From NCBI GenBank assembly GCA_015075365.1, contig JABTUN010000001.1, positions 1,736,001 through 1,800,000 on the forward strand: a DNA stretch of 64,000 bases. The letters are read 5' to 3'. Made by a program: the position numbers and the translations under genes. Of this stretch, positions 18,101 to 25,808 are shown in pieces. The notes beneath the pieces were generated by a model, which was not told the DNA's origin, ran no database searches, and saw only the letters and a program-made list of their open reading frames with translations. The stretch comes from Verrucomicrobiaceae bacterium. Its GTDB lineage: Bacteria > Verrucomicrobiota > Verrucomicrobiia > Verrucomicrobiales > Verrucomicrobiaceae. Each line of letters starts with the position of its first letter. Positions within the stretch are counted from its first letter, which is position 1.

Positions 18101-19919
18101 GATTTACGCCACCCACAGCGGGGTTGCTCTCACCCGTTGCATCGTTGCTGGAAACGCGTCTACTTCCTCAAACATCAGTAGCATGGTGCCGCATGGCGCC
18201 AACAACCTCACCAACGGCGATCCGCTCCTCGCCCCGCTGGGGAACTACGGCGGCCCCACGCCCACGATGCCGCCGCTGCCCGGCAGCCCGGCCCTCGATG
18301 CCGCCGCAGGCAGCACCGAGACCACAGACCAACGCGGCGCGCCCCGCGTGGCCGATGGCGATGGCAATGGCACCGCCGAGGTGGACATCGGCGCGGTGGA
18401 AGCGATTCCCGCCCTCGTCACCAACGCCAACGACTCCGGCCCCGGCTCCCTGCGCGCGGCGCTGGCCGCGTCCTCGACGGACATCGTCCTTTTCGACCCG
18501 CCGCTCAGCGGTCAGACCATCACCCTCACCAGCGGCCAGCTCACCCCCAGCCGCAGCGTGGGCATCGACGCCACCCGCTTGGCGGGCGGCCTCACGATCT
18601 CCGGCGGTTCCAACGGCGACAACGTGCTGGAGCCGGGCGAGAGCCGCCTCTTCGACATCCCCGCCGGCATGGCGCTGGCCTTGCGCGGCCTGAATCTGAT
18701 CAACGGCATCGCCGATCCGGCCATGAACAACGCCACAGGCGCGGGCGGGGCCATCCGCAACAGCGGCCAGCTCACCCTGGACCTCTGCGCCATCTCCGCC
18801 TGCCGCGCCCGCTTTGGCGGGGCCATCAACAGCTCCGGTGTGCTGACCGCGCGGCGCAGCACCTTCCAGCAGAACACCGCCACCTTTGGCGGCGCCATCC
18901 ACAGCGCGGACAACGGCCTGCTCACCGTGGCGGAGTCCACCTTCCTCATGAACACCGCCCACGATCGCGGCGGCGCGGTGCTGCAAAACGACGCGGACAG
19001 CCCGCCCGGGCATCCCACGTTCACGCGCTGCACCTTCCACGGCAATGCCGCCGTGCGGGGCGGCGCGGTGAACAGCTTCAGCCTCACGAACCTGACCCAC
19101 TGCACGCTCAGCGGCAACAGCGCCAGCGGCCTGGGCGGGGGCGGCGTGCTCGCCTCCGCCACCAGCGTGGTGAATCTCACGAACTGCGTGGTGGCCGGCA
19201 ATAATGGCGCCAGCCCCGATCTGGGAATCGAGGGCACCGGCACTTACACCACCGCCGGGGTCAATCTCGTCGGCGACCTCACCGGCTCCGGCCTCAGCGC
19301 CGGTCCCACGCTGCTGACCGGTGATCCGCGGCTGGCCCCCATCGCCGACTACGGCGGCCCCACGCCGACCCGCGCCCTTTTGCCCACCAGTCCCGCGCGG
19401 AATGCCACCACGTTCTTTGTCGATTATTCCGACCAGCGCGGCTTCCCCATCGTGGGCGTGCGCGATCTCGGCGCGTATGAGGCCGGGACGCTGAGCGATT
19501 TCAATGCCTTCGCCATCGAAACACCCGGCGCGGCCCTGAGCCCCACCGGCGATGCCGACAACGATGGGCGCAGCGACCTCCTCGAATACGCCACGCAGAA
19601 CGATCCCCATGCCTCCAGCACGGGCGAAATAACGCCCACGACCACCAGCCAGAACGCCGCCGGTGCCGTCACCCAAGCCAATGTGACCTTCCCCACCCGC
19701 GTTGGCGCCACCGACCTGATCTACACCCTCCAGCGCAGCACCACGCTCGGCGCGTGGACCACCGTCGCCACCTGGAACGCCACCACCGGCGTGCTCACCC
19801 AGGCCAGCGGCGTCACCGCCAGCCGCAACCCCGCCACCGGCGTCGTCAGCGTGACCGACACGAATGTGTTCGGCGAGGACAGCGCGTTTTACCGGCTGGA
19901 CGTGCAGCAGGTGCCGTGA
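12180..19919 (+). CDS. giant secreted right-handed beta-helix protein with six choice-of-anchor-Q-type modules
   Basis: The frame encodes up to 2579 residues. Six tandem modules of ~310-350 residues begin near nt 13371, 14410, 15375, 16300, 17350 and 18410. Each opens with a motif like DSGPGSLRWALVNA, runs through beta-helix rungs (LTHSTLSGNAA, GGGIYN) and ends with GNYGGPTQTMPPLPGSP and TDQRGAPR. The C-terminus has a Ca-binding-like DADNDGRSDLLEYA and ends FYRLDVQQVP. The start is uncertain. ATG 12180 follows a leader shared with another gene, but a hydrophobic export signal (VILAFLLLALAAPALRAG) sits ~190 residues downstream. ATG 12678, inside a REPIN remnant, would place that signal near the N-terminus. 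The likely location is the cell surface, for adhesion or glycan contact. Confidence 0.85.
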   Translation: MRISFPTLLSRCVSRVAARWQPRRSLPFRSRHVHAGLAFSPPRLAPVPGAAGLGPSSIASPMNASRLVLRIAGTPGTAACSAPHPTVAARGVAVAGGIVVARSSGPGRCFPIRRGHCPRLQLSAVARSSGPGRCFPTRRGHCPRLQLSAVARSSGPGRCFTRPTGDMAVARGGVVAGGSDPGRAFLRATAALPRVILAFLLLALAAPALRAGTFSTAAWTDDATSGIASGQTTWAYHFGSTTASTVNGVTVTGIAAAPVTTNPNFDLAAPTPAVFNNDMNTLTSLTGTGSADIARDFVYSNASGGVMSVTVKGLTAGGTYTVTFLSVGWEAAGARLLTFASGADSRSVDQGQFGDNYGIRIDYTFTATAATRLITLTPQNASFRFHLYGLALRAEAAPTTVTTAADSGPGSLRWALVNAAERSGADTVTFASALSGQTITLGSEIVINDSAGVTVDASGLPGGIIVSGGNAKRLLSLSSGSVVTLRRLTLTGGTGVGTFDSGRGGAVYVNLATLTLDRCTLRDNTGPTPAVDGGGIYNSSSTVTLTGCTLSGNTTSVRGGALHNNFGTVSLTNCTLSGNTTSTHGGGIFNKGGTLTLTHCTVAGNSATDAASGEGGGIFNDFAINCTLENSIVATNTAGSGFGEQILQDGGTLTRLGANLVSSLVAGTDLFNGATLTGSGTVSNAAPNLAALASNGGPTQTMLPNAGSPAINAATGSTAATDQRGLSRPQGGTADIGAVEVATASTFVVQNNADAGPGSLRQIIADAALSPGADTITFASGLSGQIITLGSEIVIADTAALTVDASSLPGGLSLTDTGNVDHRLLSTSTATHLTLCGLTLAGGGGAFGDGGGSIYNQGNLTLTNCTISGSTAGGYGGAIFNSNPTQTAVLSLTGCTLANNSGLAGGAIFNDSSLALTNCTLSGNSVSDEGGGIFNSGSGTLTLTQSTLSGNSARLGGGIYSFGGTVTLTRSIVAGNTAATDANISGFGDIFGTNNLTDGDPLLAPLGNYGGPTQTMPPLPGSPVLDAGGTDSSPFTTDQRGAPRVADGDGNGSALVDIGAVEVTPAIVSSLADSGAGSLRAALADPFTGIVFFAPGLSGQTITLTTGQLTLSRSVAIDASGVTGGITISGNSNGDNVLDPGESRLFDIPAGVTVVLRKLNLVNGIANPADTSVNGRGGAIHSSGQLTVDQCAISACRATWGGGIANLGTLTLTHSTLSGNAATNGGGGIANAGTLTLTHSTLSGNAASIGGGIYNEDANVTLGNSIVAGNTAPNGGDIYNNRLVNDPTFNRVGANIVLLITNSGIVNESGPPVITAAPLLRPLGNYGGPTPTMLPNADSPAIDAAVDSTAATDQRGLARPQGGTADIGAVEVATASTFVVQNIADSGPGSLRQTLADAALFSPDASNTITFHHGLSGETILLTTGHLTLGHDLTIDATGLSGGITISGNSDGDSEVEAGESRIFDVPAGVTVTLLRLNLVNGMADSDDVPFNGRGGAIRNSGQLTVDRCTVSACRALSGAAIYNRTGGTLSVIQSTLSGNSANSGGGLYNIGTATLTRSTLSDNSATQSGGGIYNYTMLSLTQCTLSRNSAHSGGGIDTDGSVPLTDCTIAGNSASSQGGGIRTTFGSATLTRTIIAANTAPNSANIFGPFSATHTLTSGDPLLAPLGNYGGPTQTMPPLPGSPAIDAGGSTTETTDQRGAPRVVDGNGDSTASVDIGAVEVTPAIVTSTADSGPSSLREVLADPDPFITTVIFAAPLSGGTITLTSGQLTLSRSVAIDASHLAQGITLSGNSNGNATLDPGESRLFDIPAGVTVVLRRLNLINGIANPADLTVNGAGGAIRSSGQLTLDQCAISACRASAGGGLATAGGSATVTQSTFSNNFAVVGGGLAFFDSTATLARSTVSSNSATRGGGIFGGSLSYPFVNGTITLAQCTLAGNSAQYGGGISLESGHFTGNLVQSTISGNSASLFGSGIYATHSGVALTRCIVAGNASTSSNISSMVPHGANNLTNGDPLLAPLGNYGGPTPTMPPLPGSPALDAAAGSTETTDQRGAPRVADGDGNGTAEVDIGAVEAIPALVTNANDSGPGSLRAALAASSTDIVLFDPPLSGQTITLTSGQLTPSRSVGIDATRLAGGLTISGGSNGDNVLEPGESRLFDIPAGMALALRGLNLINGIADPAMNNATGAGGAIRNSGQLTLDLCAISACRARFGGAINSSGVLTARRSTFQQNTATFGGAIHSADNGLLTVAESTFLMNTAHDRGGAVLQNDADSPPGHPTFTRCTFHGNAAVRGGAVNSFSLTNLTHCTLSGNSASGLGGGGVLASATSVVNLTNCVVAGNNGASPDLGIEGTGTYTTAGVNLVGDLTGSGLSAGPTLLTGDPRLAPIADYGGPTPTRALLPTSPARNATTFFVDYSDQRGFPIVGVRDLGAYEAGTLSDFNAFAIETPGAALSPTGDADNDGRSDLLEYATQNDPHASSTGEITPTTTSQNAAGAVTQANVTFPTRVGATDLIYTLQRSTTLGAWTTVATWNATTGVLTQASGVTASRNPATGVVSVTDTNVFGEDSAFYRLDVQQVP
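12476..12723. repeat. REPIN-like array D inside the 5' part of the giant beta-helix gene
   Basis: Copies at 12476-12542, 12550-12617 and 12625 onward, with an exact 75-bp period (25 codons), so the frame stays open. The third copy is altered: its right half is followed by an inverted right half at 12700-12723 (TGTAGCCGGGGGCAGTGACC). In the long frame each copy translates as RSSGPGRCFP...GHCPRLQLSAVA. Confidence 0.85.
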
Positions 19920-19935
19920 GGCGCGGGGGGGATTG

Positions 19936-20186
19936 CTGTAGCCCGGTCCATTGGGCCGGGCCTGCCGTTTCCACCAATCCGCCGGGGTCAATGCCCCCGG
20001 CTACAGAAACGCGCCACGCCGCTGTAGCCCGGTCCACTGGGCCGGGCCTGTCGTTTCCACCAATCCACCGGGGTCGCTGCCCCCGGCTACAGCTCTCTGC
20101 TGTAGCCCGGTCCATTGGGCCGGGCCTGCTGTTTCCCGATCCACCGGGGTCGCTGCCCCCGGCTACAACAATGCCTCCGGCTACAG
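19936..20186. repeat. REPIN-like array E (three copies)
   Basis: Copies at 19936-20006, 20022-20092 and 20100-20167, with an extra CTCCGGCTACAG right end at 20175-20186. Loop variants CCATTGG and CCACTGG occur here while the stem is conserved. The array fills most of the 381-bp gap between the giant gene and the sugar isomerase gene. It is the last copy of this family in the window. Confidence 0.85.
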
Positions 20187-20239
20187 GGCGGGGCAGTGCT
20201 TCGCGTTCTCCCGGCCACAAACCGCCACGACGCAAATCA

Positions 20240-20293
20240 CACACACTTTGTCGTGGCATCGGCGTTAGCCTCTGGCTTGGTCATTCGTCATTT
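20240..20293 (+). promoter_or_regulatory. shared 17-bp motif plus reversed heptamers upstream of the isomerase gene
   Basis: The motif at 20240-20256 is identical to 1247-1263. Two reversed heptamers (GTCATTC GTCATTT, 20280-20293) follow and end 7 nt before the ATG. They have the same unit as the repeat in front of the sigma gene. A regulatory role is inferred. Confidence 0.35.
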
Positions 20294-20300
20294 CACGCTC

Positions 20301-21185
20301 ATGCCCCAACTCGCCGCCTTCCCGAAAGCCTTCATGGTCGCCCTTTGCAAAGAAGGGACGATGACCGTCTCCGAATGGATCAAGCTCGCCTCCACGCTCG
20401 ATGTGCAGGGCCTGGAGTGGTATGCGGGCTTTCTGGAGATGGCCGATGAGAAAAACTGGCCGCGCTTTCGCCGAGAGGTCGAGGACACCGGCAAGGTGAT
20501 CCCGATGATGTGCTGCTCGCCCGACTTCACGCATCCCGACGCCGCCTTCCGAGAAAAGGAGATCGCGAAGCAGAAACGCTGGATCGACATGACGCACACG
20601 CTCGGCGGCGGCTACTGCCGCGTACTCAGCGGCCAGCGCCGGCCCGAGCTGAGCATCGACGAAGGTGTGAAGCTCGCCGCCGACTCCATCCAGGCTTGCC
20701 TGCCCTATGCGCAGGAGCGCGGCATCACGCTGATCATCGAAAACCACTATAAGGACGACTTCTGGGAGTATCCCGAGTTCGCGCAGAAGATGGATGTCTT
20801 CTGCAAACTGGTCGATGCCGTGAATCACCCGAACTTCGGCGTGAACTACGACCCCTCGAACACCTACCTCGCGGGTGAAGACCCGCTTGAACTGTTGAAG
20901 CGCGTCTCGCACCGCGTCGTGACCATGCACGCCAGCGACCGCTATCTGGCCGAGGGCACCATCGAAGACCTGCGCAAAGAAGAAGGCGGCGCGCAAGGCT
21001 ACGCCAAGCGCCTCCGCCACGGCGAGATTGGCAAAGGCCTCAACGACTACGACGCCATCTTCACCGAACTGAAAAGCAAAGGCTTCAACGGCTGGATCAG
21101 CATCGAGGACGGCGTGGACGGCATGGAGCAGCTCGCGCGGAGCGTGGAGTTCTTGAAGCGGAAGATCGCGCAGCACTGGGGATGA
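20301..21185 (+). CDS. sugar phosphate isomerase/epimerase-like TIM-barrel protein
   Basis: A 294-residue AP-endonuclease-2-like TIM barrel (xylose isomerase-like superfamily). Candidate metal ligands appear in order: Glu in LIIENHYKDDF, Asp in NYDPSNTY, His in VVTMHASDRY and Glu in GWISIEDG, matching the Glu-Asp-His-Glu pattern of the family. No signal peptide, so probably cytoplasmic. Such proteins isomerise or epimerise sugars, often next to oxidoreductases, but the substrate is not deducible. The start at MPQLAAFPKAF removes an upstream extension made of REPIN sequence. Confidence 0.88.
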   Translation: MPQLAAFPKAFMVALCKEGTMTVSEWIKLASTLDVQGLEWYAGFLEMADEKNWPRFRREVEDTGKVIPMMCCSPDFTHPDAAFREKEIAKQKRWIDMTHTLGGGYCRVLSGQRRPELSIDEGVKLAADSIQACLPYAQERGITLIIENHYKDDFWEYPEFAQKMDVFCKLVDAVNHPNFGVNYDPSNTYLAGEDPLELLKRVSHRVVTMHASDRYLAEGTIEDLRKEEGGAQGYAKRLRHGEIGKGLNDYDAIFTELKSKGFNGWISIEDGVDGMEQLARSVEFLKRKIAQHWG

Positions 21186-21345
21186 GCGCGGCGGGCCTGA
21201 CTCGTGATATCCGCCACCGGGGGATTGCTTTTCCTCGGACACCGGACTGGACTCGCTGACCGGATCGTGCCAGACGCTTCAAACCGCGGCAATTCGTGAC
21301 GGAAAAGCATCCCGTCCGGCCCGCGATGCCTGCCATGAACCCGCC

Positions 21346-23406
21346 ATGAAAAAAACCCGCTTTGCATTCCTCCTGCTCCTGCCCGCCCTGCTGACCGCCG
21401 AGGTGATCGAGACGGACCTGCTCATCGTCGGCGGGAATGAGTCCGCCTGTGCGGCGGCGATCCAGGCGGCGAGGCTGGGCGTGAAGAACATCGTGCTCGT
21501 GAATGACATCGACTGGCTGGGCGGCCAGTTCAGCGCGGAGGGCGTGGGCTGTCTCGATGAATGGATCGTGGTGAACGGCAAACGAACGAACTTTCCGCGC
21601 AGCGGACTCTTTCTCGAAATGATCCGCCGCATCCGCGCGCACAACTCGGCCAAATACGGCAAGGCCTGCCCTGGAAACGCCTTCTGCGGCACGGAAACCA
21701 TCGAGCCAAAGGCGGCGGCGCAGATTTTCGAGGCCTGGATGGCCGCCGAGGCTCCGCAGGTGCGCATCCTGCGCGGCTGGGAGCCGGTGAAGGTCACGGT
21801 GGAAAGCGGCACGGTCACCGGCGCTCGATTTCAACGCACCAACCGGTCTGATCCGTCCGATCTGGCCGTGAACGCCAGGCTCACGCTCGATGCCTCCGAC
21901 TGGGGCGATGTCATCCGCCTCAGCGGAGCGAAATATGGCGCGGGACCGGATCTAAAATCCCGCTTTGGCGAGGAAAGCGCTCCGGCGGCCTTCGATGACG
22001 CGGGCGCGCAGGAAATGAACCCCATCTCCTACTGCGTCGTGCTGCGCGAGACGCAGGGCAAGGACGCCACCGTGCCGCGGCCTGCGAGTTACGACGCGCG
22101 CTCCTTCGCCGCGCTCGACCGCATTCCGCCGTGGGTGGACAGCGACATGAGCGCGGGCATTTACTCACCCAGCGGCAACAGTCCCTACACGCACCGCCGC
22201 CTGGTGGACCGCTGGCACAACGGCCTCGCGCCCGGCACGGAGGCCACGTTCATCAACTATCCCGTGCAGGACTACCCGCTGTGCCAGCTCCCGCAGCGCG
22301 TGGTGGACGCGCTGGAGAAGACGGAACCCGGCGCGTCGAAGAAAAACATCGTCGATCTCACGCCCGCGCAGCGCCGCATCATTTTCGAGGATGCGAAGCA
22401 GCACGCGCTCGGCGTGCTCCATCACCTGCAAACGGCCGTGCATGACCGCGTGGGCGATTTCCCGCAGTCCTTCCGCTACCTGCGGCTCACGGATGAATTC
22501 GGCACCGCTGACAATCTGCCGCCCAAGCCCTACATCCGCGAAGGGCTGCGGCTGGAGGCGCTTCACATGCTGAAGGAACAGGACATCCGCGCGGCCACGC
22601 GCGAGCCAAAGTGGGCCAAGGTCATGCCGGAGGACGCCGCGTTCGCCTTCCAGTTCAACATCGACTTCCATCCCACGCGGCGGAAATTCCTCACCGATGA
22701 CCGCGACGGCCCCTGGCAGTTCATTCACACCAAGGAGCGCGGCTGGCACACGGACACGGACCGCGCCGTCCTCCCGCTGCGCGGCCTCGTGCCGGTGGAG
22801 ATGAACGGCCTGCTCGGCTGCGGCAAAAACATCGGCGTCAGCAGCGTGGTGCAGTCCGCGCTGCGCCTGCACGGCCAGATGATGCATGTCGGCCAGGCCG
22901 CCGCCACGCTCGCGTGGATGAGCCTGCGCGAGGGAGCGCAGCCAAGGCAGATCGTGGCCGACATGGCCAGGATGCGTGAAGTCCAGCTCCAGCTCGCGCG
23001 CGGGAAAGCCGGTCCGGGCGTGCTGCTCTGGCCCTGGCAGGATCTGGCGCCGGATGACCTGCATTTCGAGGCTGTGAACATGCTCAGCGTGCGCGGCATC
23101 TGGAAGCCGGAGGCGGAGGATGTCTTTTTCCGCCCGGACCAGACCATCACGCACAAGGAGATCACAGCGCTGCTCTCCCGCCTGACCCGGTCCGGCGTGT
23201 CAGACACGTCCGGCACGCCCGTGACCTGCTCCAGGCTCCACGCGCTGCTCCAGGAGAGAGGCCTGCCCGCCGCGCCCGGCCTGCTGGACAAGGAACGCGC
23301 CTCCCATCCGCTCTCCCGCGCGGAGGCCGCCATGCACCTATGGCGCGCGCTCCAGCTCAGCGGCGGTTCCTCCACCACCACGCGAGGAAGTGCCCCAGCC
23401 CGCTGA
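21346..23406 (+). CDS. secreted FAD-dependent oxidoreductase
   Basis: A 686-residue protein with signal peptide MKKTRFAFLLLLPALLTAE and a dinucleotide-binding fold right after it (LLIVGGNESACAAAIQAARL, residues 25-44). A second flavin-type motif, GLLGCGKNIGVSSVVQSALR, lies near residue 490. The layout matches FAD_oxidored-type proteins frequent in Planctomycetota and Verrucomicrobiota, which sit in polysaccharide or sugar-acid gene clusters. The natural substrate is unknown. The 3' end overlaps the end of a convergent small gene by 50 nt. Confidence 0.88.
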   Translation: MKKTRFAFLLLLPALLTAEVIETDLLIVGGNESACAAAIQAARLGVKNIVLVNDIDWLGGQFSAEGVGCLDEWIVVNGKRTNFPRSGLFLEMIRRIRAHNSAKYGKACPGNAFCGTETIEPKAAAQIFEAWMAAEAPQVRILRGWEPVKVTVESGTVTGARFQRTNRSDPSDLAVNARLTLDASDWGDVIRLSGAKYGAGPDLKSRFGEESAPAAFDDAGAQEMNPISYCVVLRETQGKDATVPRPASYDARSFAALDRIPPWVDSDMSAGIYSPSGNSPYTHRRLVDRWHNGLAPGTEATFINYPVQDYPLCQLPQRVVDALEKTEPGASKKNIVDLTPAQRRIIFEDAKQHALGVLHHLQTAVHDRVGDFPQSFRYLRLTDEFGTADNLPPKPYIREGLRLEALHMLKEQDIRAATREPKWAKVMPEDAAFAFQFNIDFHPTRRKFLTDDRDGPWQFIHTKERGWHTDTDRAVLPLRGLVPVEMNGLLGCGKNIGVSSVVQSALRLHGQMMHVGQAAATLAWMSLREGAQPRQIVADMARMREVQLQLARGKAGPGVLLWPWQDLAPDDLHFEAVNMLSVRGIWKPEAEDVFFRPDQTITHKEITALLSRLTRSGVSDTSGTPVTCSRLHALLQERGLPAAPGLLDKERASHPLSRAEAAMHLWRALQLSGGSSTTTRGSAPAR

Positions 23407-23611
23407 ATTTAAACCGCGGGTCCACCCAGCGCTCGATCACATAAAACGCGAAGTAGTACGCGCGGCAGAAGCCCCACACGCAGGACGCCAGCAGCAGCGT
23501 GCCGCGCCATTCCGGGCGCTCCACGATCAGCAGCGCGGCGCTGATCACGCCGATGCCGAGAAACAGCCACGCCTTCAGCCACATCGCCCGGGTGCTTTGC
23601 AGGTCTTTCAT
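23357..23611 (-). CDS. small membrane protein of unknown function
   Basis: An 84-residue protein starting MKDLQSTRAMWLKAW. Two hydrophobic segments (AWLFLGIGVISAALLIV and TLLLASCVWGFCRAYYFAFYV) suggest a two-pass inner-membrane protein with a basic, Trp-rich tail (AWWWRNRR). Its 3' end overlaps the FAD oxidoreductase gene on the opposite strand, and its start faces the CoaC gene 66 nt away, so the two may share a divergent promoter region. No family recognised. Confidence 0.7.
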   Translation of the reverse strand: MKDLQSTRAMWLKAWLFLGIGVISAALLIVERPEWRGTLLLASCVWGFCRAYYFAFYVIERWVDPRFKFSGLGHFLAWWWRNRR

Positions 23612-23676
23612 GGCCTCACCCTTGCCACTTTCCCGCTTTGGGCATGCTGGAATTCGTGGTAACAACCGCGCGCACC

Positions 23677-24219
23677 ATGTCCCGCATCATCCTCGGCATC
23701 ACCGGCTCCATCGCCGCCTACAAGGCGGCTGATCTCGCCAGCCAGCTCACGAAGGCCGGCCACAAGGTGACCTGCGTGCTGACCAAATCCGCGCTGGAGT
23801 TCGTCACGCCGCTCACGTTGAGCACGCTGAGCAAGAATCCGGTCATCACGGACCTTTTCGCCGAAAAGGAGGGCTGGCAGCCCGGCCACATCCAGCTCGC
23901 GGACGAGGCGGACCTGCTGCTCATCGCCCCGGCCAGCGCCAACGTGCTCGCCAGCATGGCCCACGGCTTCGCCAACGACGCCCTCACCGCCATCGCGCTC
24001 GCCACGCGTGCCCCGATTTTGATCGCCCCGGCCATGAACGGCAAGATGTGGCAGCACGCCGCCACGCAGAAGAATGTGGAGACCCTGCGCGGCTTTGGCG
24101 CGCAGTTTGTGGAGCCCGCGGAGGGCATGCTCGCCTGCGGTTACGAAGGCGTGGGAAGACTCGCCGAGGTCGAGACGATCCTGCAGGCCGTCGAGGCCGT
24201 GCTCAGCGTGAAGAAGTGA
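23677..24219 (+). CDS. coaC: phosphopantothenoylcysteine decarboxylase, stand-alone (CoaC)
   Basis: A 180-residue flavoprotein that decarboxylates phosphopantothenoylcysteine to phosphopantetheine in coenzyme A synthesis. It shows GSIAAYKA near residues 10-17, His71 in QPGHIQLAD, PASANVLA (85-92), PAMNGKMW (118-125, with the conserved Asn121) and Cys154 in LACGYEG, at the spacing of the catalytic His/Asn/Cys of E. coli Dfp. Only the CoaC half is present; most bacteria fuse it to the CoaB synthetase, so CoaB must be elsewhere. A related flavin-dependent Cys decarboxylase of the HFCD family cannot be excluded. The start MSRIILGITG is at the flavin-binding strand. Confidence 0.88.
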   Translation: MSRIILGITGSIAAYKAADLASQLTKAGHKVTCVLTKSALEFVTPLTLSTLSKNPVITDLFAEKEGWQPGHIQLADEADLLLIAPASANVLASMAHGFANDALTAIALATRAPILIAPAMNGKMWQHAATQKNVETLRGFGAQFVEPAEGMLACGYEGVGRLAEVETILQAVEAVLSVKK

Positions 24220-25039
24220 CACGCCTCAGCCACTCGCGGGCCGTGTCGCGTGCCTCGCTGGGGCGCAGAACCCACGCGTCGTTATGATTGCGGAAACCGG
24301 TGCTCAGAAAGGTCAGATCCGCGTTGGGCAGCAACGGGCGGAGGTATTTCTCGGTTTCCTGGGCGTTCGCGCCTTCACCGCAGATGAACTGCGGGCGGTT
24401 GCCGAGACGTTTCAGGCGCGCGAGGGCGGATTCGCGGTCGGAACCGGGATACGGCCACGTTTTGACGCCGTCGTAGTGGCTGTAGGCAAAGAAGGCGCGC
24501 CACAGCTTCGCCGTTTCGTCGTCGTGGAGGCCCAGATAGCCGCAGGCGATGGCGCCGCGTGAGAATCCGGCCAGCACGATCCTCGACTCATCACCGCCAA
24601 AATCACGACACACGGCCTTCACGCTCTCCCGCAGGTTTTTCAGCGTCGGTTGCGGATCATAAGCTGGCGCATCGCCCCACCACTTGATGGCGATTTGATC
24701 GCCCGCCGCGTTCAAATACGGTACGCAGAGCCAGATGAACCCATGGCCGCCGGAGAGGCCGAAGCCGAGGTTGCTGCCTTCGGGCAGGCCGGTGCTGACA
24801 TCGCCATACTTGTTCTTATAGCCGCCGTTTCCGGCCAGCTCGACGATCACCGGCCAGTTCGCGTCCGCTTTCCAGTCCTTGGGCAGATACAGCACGCTGA
24901 GGCCGTGACGGACGCGTTTGCCCGCGGCAGGCGGGCCTTCGCTCAAGGCAGGGACGACGAGATCCGGCGGCACGCCGCGGATGTCCGGCAGTTCAGCGGC
25001 GAGGAGCAGGGGAGGCAGGAGCAGGAGGAGCCATTTCAT
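24203..25039 (-). CDS. secreted alpha/beta hydrolase
   Basis: A 278-residue protein with signal peptide MKWLLLLLPPLLLAAE. The nucleophile elbow is G-F-S-R-G with Ser160 (IVLAGFSRGAIACG), and a C-terminal His lies in FRNHNDAW, in a typical catalytic position. The wall between them (VELAGNGGYKN, GFIWLCVPYLN) fits an esterase/PHB-depolymerase-like fold. It probably acts on esters of extracellular glycans or similar substrates; specificity unknown. Its end overlaps coaC by 17 nt on the other strand. Confidence 0.82.
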   Translation of the reverse strand: MKWLLLLLPPLLLAAELPDIRGVPPDLVVPALSEGPPAAGKRVRHGLSVLYLPKDWKADANWPVIVELAGNGGYKNKYGDVSTGLPEGSNLGFGLSGGHGFIWLCVPYLNAAGDQIAIKWWGDAPAYDPQPTLKNLRESVKAVCRDFGGDESRIVLAGFSRGAIACGYLGLHDDETAKLWRAFFAYSHYDGVKTWPYPGSDRESALARLKRLGNRPQFICGEGANAQETEKYLRPLLPNADLTFLSTGFRNHNDAWVLRPSEARDTAREWLRRVTSSR

Positions 25040-25144
25040 CCACGGATTCAATCTGGAGCATGGGAGCGCATCTTGCACGACTTGCGCGGCAGGCCCAAGA
25101 TTCCGCGATTGACGCGCGTGTGCTCATCGCCATCTCCCTCTCCT

Positions 25145-25807
25145 GTGACCGCGCTCCTTCACCACCTTGTTTTTGTGCTGCTGCCGCTGACGCTGGTGGC
25201 CGCGGCGGTGCTGCGCCGGGGCACGGACCCGCGGATGCAGGCCATGGGCGCGCTGCGGTTCAGCGCCGGGTTTGCGAAGCTGGTGCTGCTGGCGCTGCCG
25301 CTATGGGAGCTGGCGGAGCTGGTGCTGCGCGGCGGCCCGGAAAACCTCAGCGCCAGCATGGCGGTGATCTGCCTGCTGGCCCTGATGATGAGCCTGGCCT
25401 TTGGGTGGAGCATGCTGGGCGACGTGGCGGCCGGGCTGCGCGGACTGCTGGGGTTCCCCATCCCGGAGACGCCACGACCGGGGCGCAAACGCCTGTGGCT
25501 GGAGAGCGCGGTCTTTCTTGGCGCCGCCCTGCCCGCCCTGCTGCTGCTGGGCGGATCACTGGAGCATGCGCTGGCGGTTTTGAAGGCCTTGTTTGCCTCG
25601 CCCGTGCCCACGATTGCCATCTGGTTCCAGGAGACCCGCGCGTGGTCGAATTTTCATCTCGTGACGCTGGTGGCGGCGCTGGCGGTCTTTTTTGGCGTGC
25701 CGCGCACGGAGGACTTTTTGCGCGAGTGGCAGCCCTGGCGCGCGGTTGGGTGCCTGGCGGGCTTTGCCGCCGCCGCCGCGATGCTCTGGACGCGATTCAC
25801 CTCCTGA
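25145..25807 (+). CDS. polytopic membrane protein of unknown function
   Basis: A 220-residue protein read from a GTG start. It is mostly hydrophobic, with about five or six membrane segments, for example LVFVLLPLTLVAAAVL near the start, SMAVICLLALMMSLAFGW in the middle and AVGCLAGFAAAAAMLW at the end. It lies directly before the AlgX-like gene with 1 nt between stop and next start, so the two are probably co-transcribed. Its place is where an MBOAT O-acyltransferase would often stand, but it is less than half that length and I see no MBOAT signature. Confidence 0.7.
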   Translation: MTALLHHLVFVLLPLTLVAAAVLRRGTDPRMQAMGALRFSAGFAKLVLLALPLWELAELVLRGGPENLSASMAVICLLALMMSLAFGWSMLGDVAAGLRGLLGFPIPETPRPGRKRLWLESAVFLGAALPALLLLGGSLEHALAVLKALFASPVPTIAIWFQETRAWSNFHLVTLVAALAVFFGVPRTEDFLREWQPWRAVGCLAGFAAAAAMLWTRFTS

Positions 25808-25808
25808 T

